64,000 nucleotides of DNA, taken from Hymenobacter lapidiphilus (GTDB lineage: Bacteria; Bacteroidota; Bacteroidia; Cytophagales; Hymenobacteraceae). Positions 62,669-64,000 of the stretch are shown one piece after another; the first letter of the stretch is position 1, and each line of letters opens with the position of its first letter. The DNA lies in the NCBI RefSeq assembly GCF_013377885.1, contig NZ_JABKAU010000016.1, positions 28,457 to 92,456 on the forward strand. The letters are read 5' to 3'. The notes beneath the pieces were generated by a model. That model was not told where the DNA came from. It searched no databases and saw only the letters and a program-made list of their open reading frames with translations. A program made the position numbers and the translations under genes.

Positions 62669-62692
62669 TTTAGTTTTGTTATGTTACCTTTG
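62663..62692 (+). promoter_or_regulatory. Repressor gene promoter (TTG-N19-TACCTTTG)
   Basis: TTG (62663-62665), 19 bases, and an exact TACCTTTG (62685-62692) is the best full promoter in the window. ATGTTAC (62681-62687) overlaps the -7 box, so the repressor may control itself. Confidence 0.7.
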
Positions 62693-62711
62693 ATTGAGAT
62701 ACATCGCTCCA

Positions 62712-62740
62712 ATGTAGGTAAAACTTACCAAATGTTACAT
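62712..62740. promoter_or_regulatory. Operator region between repressor and Cro-like genes
   Basis: ggtaa-aac-ttacc (62717-62729) is a short palindrome, flanked by atgta (62712) and tacat (62736). A second ATGTTACA (62732-62739) overlaps a minus-strand promoter-like box. Together they form a dyad in the repressor leader. Confidence 0.5.
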
Positions 62741-62761
62741 AATGAATACGGTGGAACGCAA
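62729..62761 (-). promoter_or_regulatory. Promoter-like box for the leftward replication operon
   Basis: On the minus strand TTG (62761-62759), 21 bases, then TAACATTTG (62737-62729; TA, three bases, TTTG). It overlaps the operator motif and the repressor start codon, giving mutual exclusion of the two divergent promoters. Confidence 0.5.
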
Positions 62762-63482
62762 AAAAATAAGCTCAGTTAGCCCGTTACCGGAACTGAGCAT
62801 GGCGGAGCGGCTGAAAGTTGTTAGGCAGGCCCGCGGCCTGACCCAGCAGCAGATGGCCGACCTGCTGAATGTTTCGCGGCCCACCATCGCGCAGCTGGAG
62901 GGTGGCCGGCACCAGCCCAGTACGGAAGTGCTGGAGGCTATTGTCTCGGACCTGGAGATTAGCCGCAACTGGCTGTGGTTCGGCGGCGGGCCCATGGAGA
63001 GCACCGGCACCAATGGCGGCGACGTAGTCGTGTTCGGTAAGTTTGCGGATGAGGAGTACATCGACTGCCCGTTCGTCACGGTGCCGGTGCGGGCTGGCTT
63101 CGTGGAGCTAATTGCCACGGAGGGCGACTACGGGCAGTACGAGACGATGCGGATTTACAACCCCAGCCCCGAGCTGCGCAAGCCAGGTACGCTGGTGTTC
63201 GAGATTAACGGTGACTCAATGGAGCCGCAGCTACGCGCCGGCATGCTGGTAGCTGTAACGCCGGTTCCGCTGGCGGATATCAAGTACACGGTGAGCGGGG
63301 TATACGTGGCCACGTTCGGCAACCAGCTGACGATAAAGCGAATCAAGGATAATGACCTGCTGACCAAGCAGCAGCTGGTGCTACATTCCGACAACCCCCA
63401 GGCCGGCATGCTGACCGTGGCGGGCGAGGATATTCGTGGGTTGTGGAAGGTGGTGGATATTATTCGGGGCCGGGTGGAGTAG
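62742..63482 (+). CDS. CI-like repressor: XRE helix-turn-helix plus S24 peptidase
   Basis: This 246-residue protein has an N-terminal XRE domain (MAERLKVVRQARGLTQQQMADLL...PTIAQLEGGRHQPS, about 20-75) and a C-terminal LexA-type peptidase with S159 (INGDSMEPQLRAG) and K199 (QLTIKRIK). This is the layout of a phage repressor that RecA-type activation cleaves after DNA damage. It is the last gene at the right end, divergent from the Cro-like gene. It probably holds the replication, early and lysis promoters silent through TGTTAC-type operators. Confidence 0.93.
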   Translation: MNTVERKKISSVSPLPELSMAERLKVVRQARGLTQQQMADLLNVSRPTIAQLEGGRHQPSTEVLEAIVSDLEISRNWLWFGGGPMESTGTNGGDVVVFGKFADEEYIDCPFVTVPVRAGFVELIATEGDYGQYETMRIYNPSPELRKPGTLVFEINGDSMEPQLRAGMLVAVTPVPLADIKYTVSGVYVATFGNQLTIKRIKDNDLLTKQQLVLHSDNPQAGMLTVAGEDIRGLWKVVDIIRGRVE

Positions 63483-63532
63483 GCTTCGCTCCCTGCAGGG
63501 ACCCTCAACCGGGACCTGAGTGCCTTAATTTT

Positions 63533-63561
63533 AGCAGGGCGAAAACCAGGGCGAAATGGCG
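63533..63561 (+). repeat. Integrase arm-type repeats, right end
   Basis: agcagggcg (63533-63541), aaaccagggcg (63543-63553) and aaatggcg (63554-63561) repeat in tandem, 40-70 bases inside the right attachment site. The middle unit is identical to the one at 22704-22714. Confidence 0.65.
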
Positions 63562-63601
63562 TTTTAAGCCCTTTTTGAGGCGTATATGCGTATTATTAGC
63601 A

Positions 63602-63616
63602 CCCAGGAGGGAGCGC
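63602..63616 (+). repeat. Attachment site, right copy (15-bp direct repeat)
   Basis: cccaggagggagcgc is identical to the tRNA-Asn 3' end at 22561-22575. No tRNA body precedes it here, so this is the duplicated remnant left by integration. Confidence 0.85.
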
Positions 63617-63623
63617 CAAGTAT

Positions 63624-63662
63624 GAGGGTCGCCTATCTACGGATAGACGACCCTCTTTTTTT
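63624..63662 (+). terminator. Terminator just outside the element, probably the original tRNA-Asn terminator
   Basis: gagggtcg pairs with cgaccctc, with an inner ctatc/gatag stem, followed by seven T's. It lies 8 bases beyond the right attachment copy, where the tRNA's own terminator would be before integration. Confidence 0.85.
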
Positions 63663-63763
63663 ATGGGTTAATTCGCGTCAATCAACCTTTTACCGGCAGG
63701 AACAGTACACGCAGGGAAGATCCGAATACTCGGGAACTGACTATTTACTCTCCCCTTCCTGCC

Positions 63764-63937
63764 ATGAACACTCTGCGCTTCCCCCTCACTGCGGCCTTAC
63801 TGGTACTGCTCACTTTCTCGCTCAGCAGCTGCGACGCCATTGGCACCATCTTTAAGGCCGGGGCCTGGACGGGCCTAATTGGCGTCTTTCTGCTAGTGCT
63901 ACTGCTCTGGTTTATCGTACGTAAGATGCGCGGCTAG
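63764..63937 (+). CDS. 57-residue lipoprotein with a C-terminal membrane helix
   Basis: MNTLRFPLTAALLVLLTFSL leads to the lipobox cysteine in LSSC (residue 23), then DAIGTIFKAGAWTG and one more transmembrane helix (LIGVFLLVLLLWFIV) with a positive end (RKMRG). I recognise the SC...GxIFKAGxWTG layout from short unannotated Bacteroidota proteins. The function is unknown. The gene belongs to the chromosome beyond the element and stands alone, with a strong terminator after it. Confidence 0.75.
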   Translation: MNTLRFPLTAALLVLLTFSLSSCDAIGTIFKAGAWTGLIGVFLLVLLLWFIVRKMRG

Positions 63938-63955
63938 TCATCTGCTACACGACGT

Positions 63956-63997
63956 AAAGCAGAAGGGCCACTCCTTGCGGAGTGGCCCTTCTGCTTT
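63956..63997. terminator. Terminator with 19-bp perfect stem
   Basis: Arms 63956-63974 and 63979-63997 pair perfectly around a 4-base loop, with A- and T-runs at the ends. It follows the small lipoprotein gene. Confidence 0.88.
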
Positions 63998-64000
63998 CGC

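Larger units (their letters stand above)
22561..63616. mobile_element. About 41-kb integrated element in tRNA-Asn, phage/satellite-like, carrying defence cargo
   Basis: The boundaries are the 15-bp direct repeats. The integrase is the first gene inside the left end, a CI-like repressor is the last gene at the right end, and both ends carry an 11-bp arm-type repeat. The core functions are phage-like: repressor/Cro switch, initiator, DnaB, RecE-like nuclease, M15 endolysin, small membrane proteins. No terminase, portal, capsid, tail, relaxase or type IV secretion gene was recognised among the genes between the ends. The cargo comprises two AraC/hydrolase modules, a MORN/PD40 plus two-component block, and a large restriction/defence island. 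It may be a satellite, a decayed prophage, or a cargo-loaded integrative element of unknown transfer route. Confidence 0.85.

Noticed and set aside
22762..63482. Integrative conjugative element
   Set aside because: No relaxase, coupling protein or tra/T4SS gene is recognisable, and the control and lysis genes are phage-like.
22561..63616. Insertion sequences or transposases inside the element
   Set aside because: No DDE, HUH or serine transposase motif was seen in any supported gene.
1..64000. CRISPR array
   Set aside because: No set of identical 25-40-bp repeats with regular spacers; the only regular array is the 11-bp iteron set.

Overview
The window comes from a GC-rich member of the Bacteroidota, most likely the Hymenobacter group (Cytophagales). 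The evidence is the Bacteroidota promoter box TAnnTTTG in front of many genes, a SusC/RagA-type TonB receptor, LytTR regulators, a bacilliredoxin-like protein, a fused branched-chain keto-acid dehydrogenase E1, and few Shine-Dalgarno sequences. The genus is inferred, because no rRNA is present.

Bases 1-22500 are ordinary chromosome: the 3' end of kynurenine 3-monooxygenase, a LytTR regulator convergent with a large hybrid histidine kinase, a dicarboxylate symporter, lipA, OsmC, a YtxJ-like bacilliredoxin, the fused E1, a frameshifted TonB receptor, an M16 peptidase, two related alanine-rich secreted proteins, pheS, a 3-hydroxyacyl-CoA dehydrogenase, a Rieske-like lipoprotein and tRNA-Asn(GTT). 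Palindromic intergenic repeats of several families lie between these genes. One of them sits in frame inside the E1 coding sequence.

Bases 22561-63616 are an integrated element of about 41 kb. A 15-bp copy of the tRNA-Asn 3' end recurs at 63602-63616. A tyrosine recombinase lies next to the tRNA, and an 11-bp repeat that looks like an integrase arm site is present at both ends. The element has a phage-like control and replication core at its right end (S24 repressor, divergent Cro-like protein, DNA-binding protein, replication initiator, DnaB). Its middle carries a RecE-like nuclease, DUF3846 and other early-type genes, an M15 endolysin, small membrane proteins and an SNase. I found no capsid, portal, terminase, tail or conjugation gene. 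It may be a phage satellite, or a prophage that lost its structural module. A TGTTAC/GTAACA motif at several of its promoters suggests a common repressor regulon.

The element's cargo has three blocks. The first (24150-30589) holds two membrane-anchored AraC regulators, each beside a secreted hydrolase. The second (39862-43609) holds MORN/PD40-repeat proteins and a LytS/LytTR two-component pair. The third (44541-58576) is a defence island. Its core is a tightly packed, co-directional run of six genes: PLD-SNF2 helicase, Eco57I-like methyltransferase, SMC/RecF-like ATPase, GIY-YIG protein, McrB and McrC. An HNH enzyme that may recognise phosphorothioate DNA lies convergent to it. This island is the best candidate for an undescribed system.

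Beyond 63616 the chromosome resumes with the terminator that probably once followed the tRNA and a 57-residue lipoprotein.
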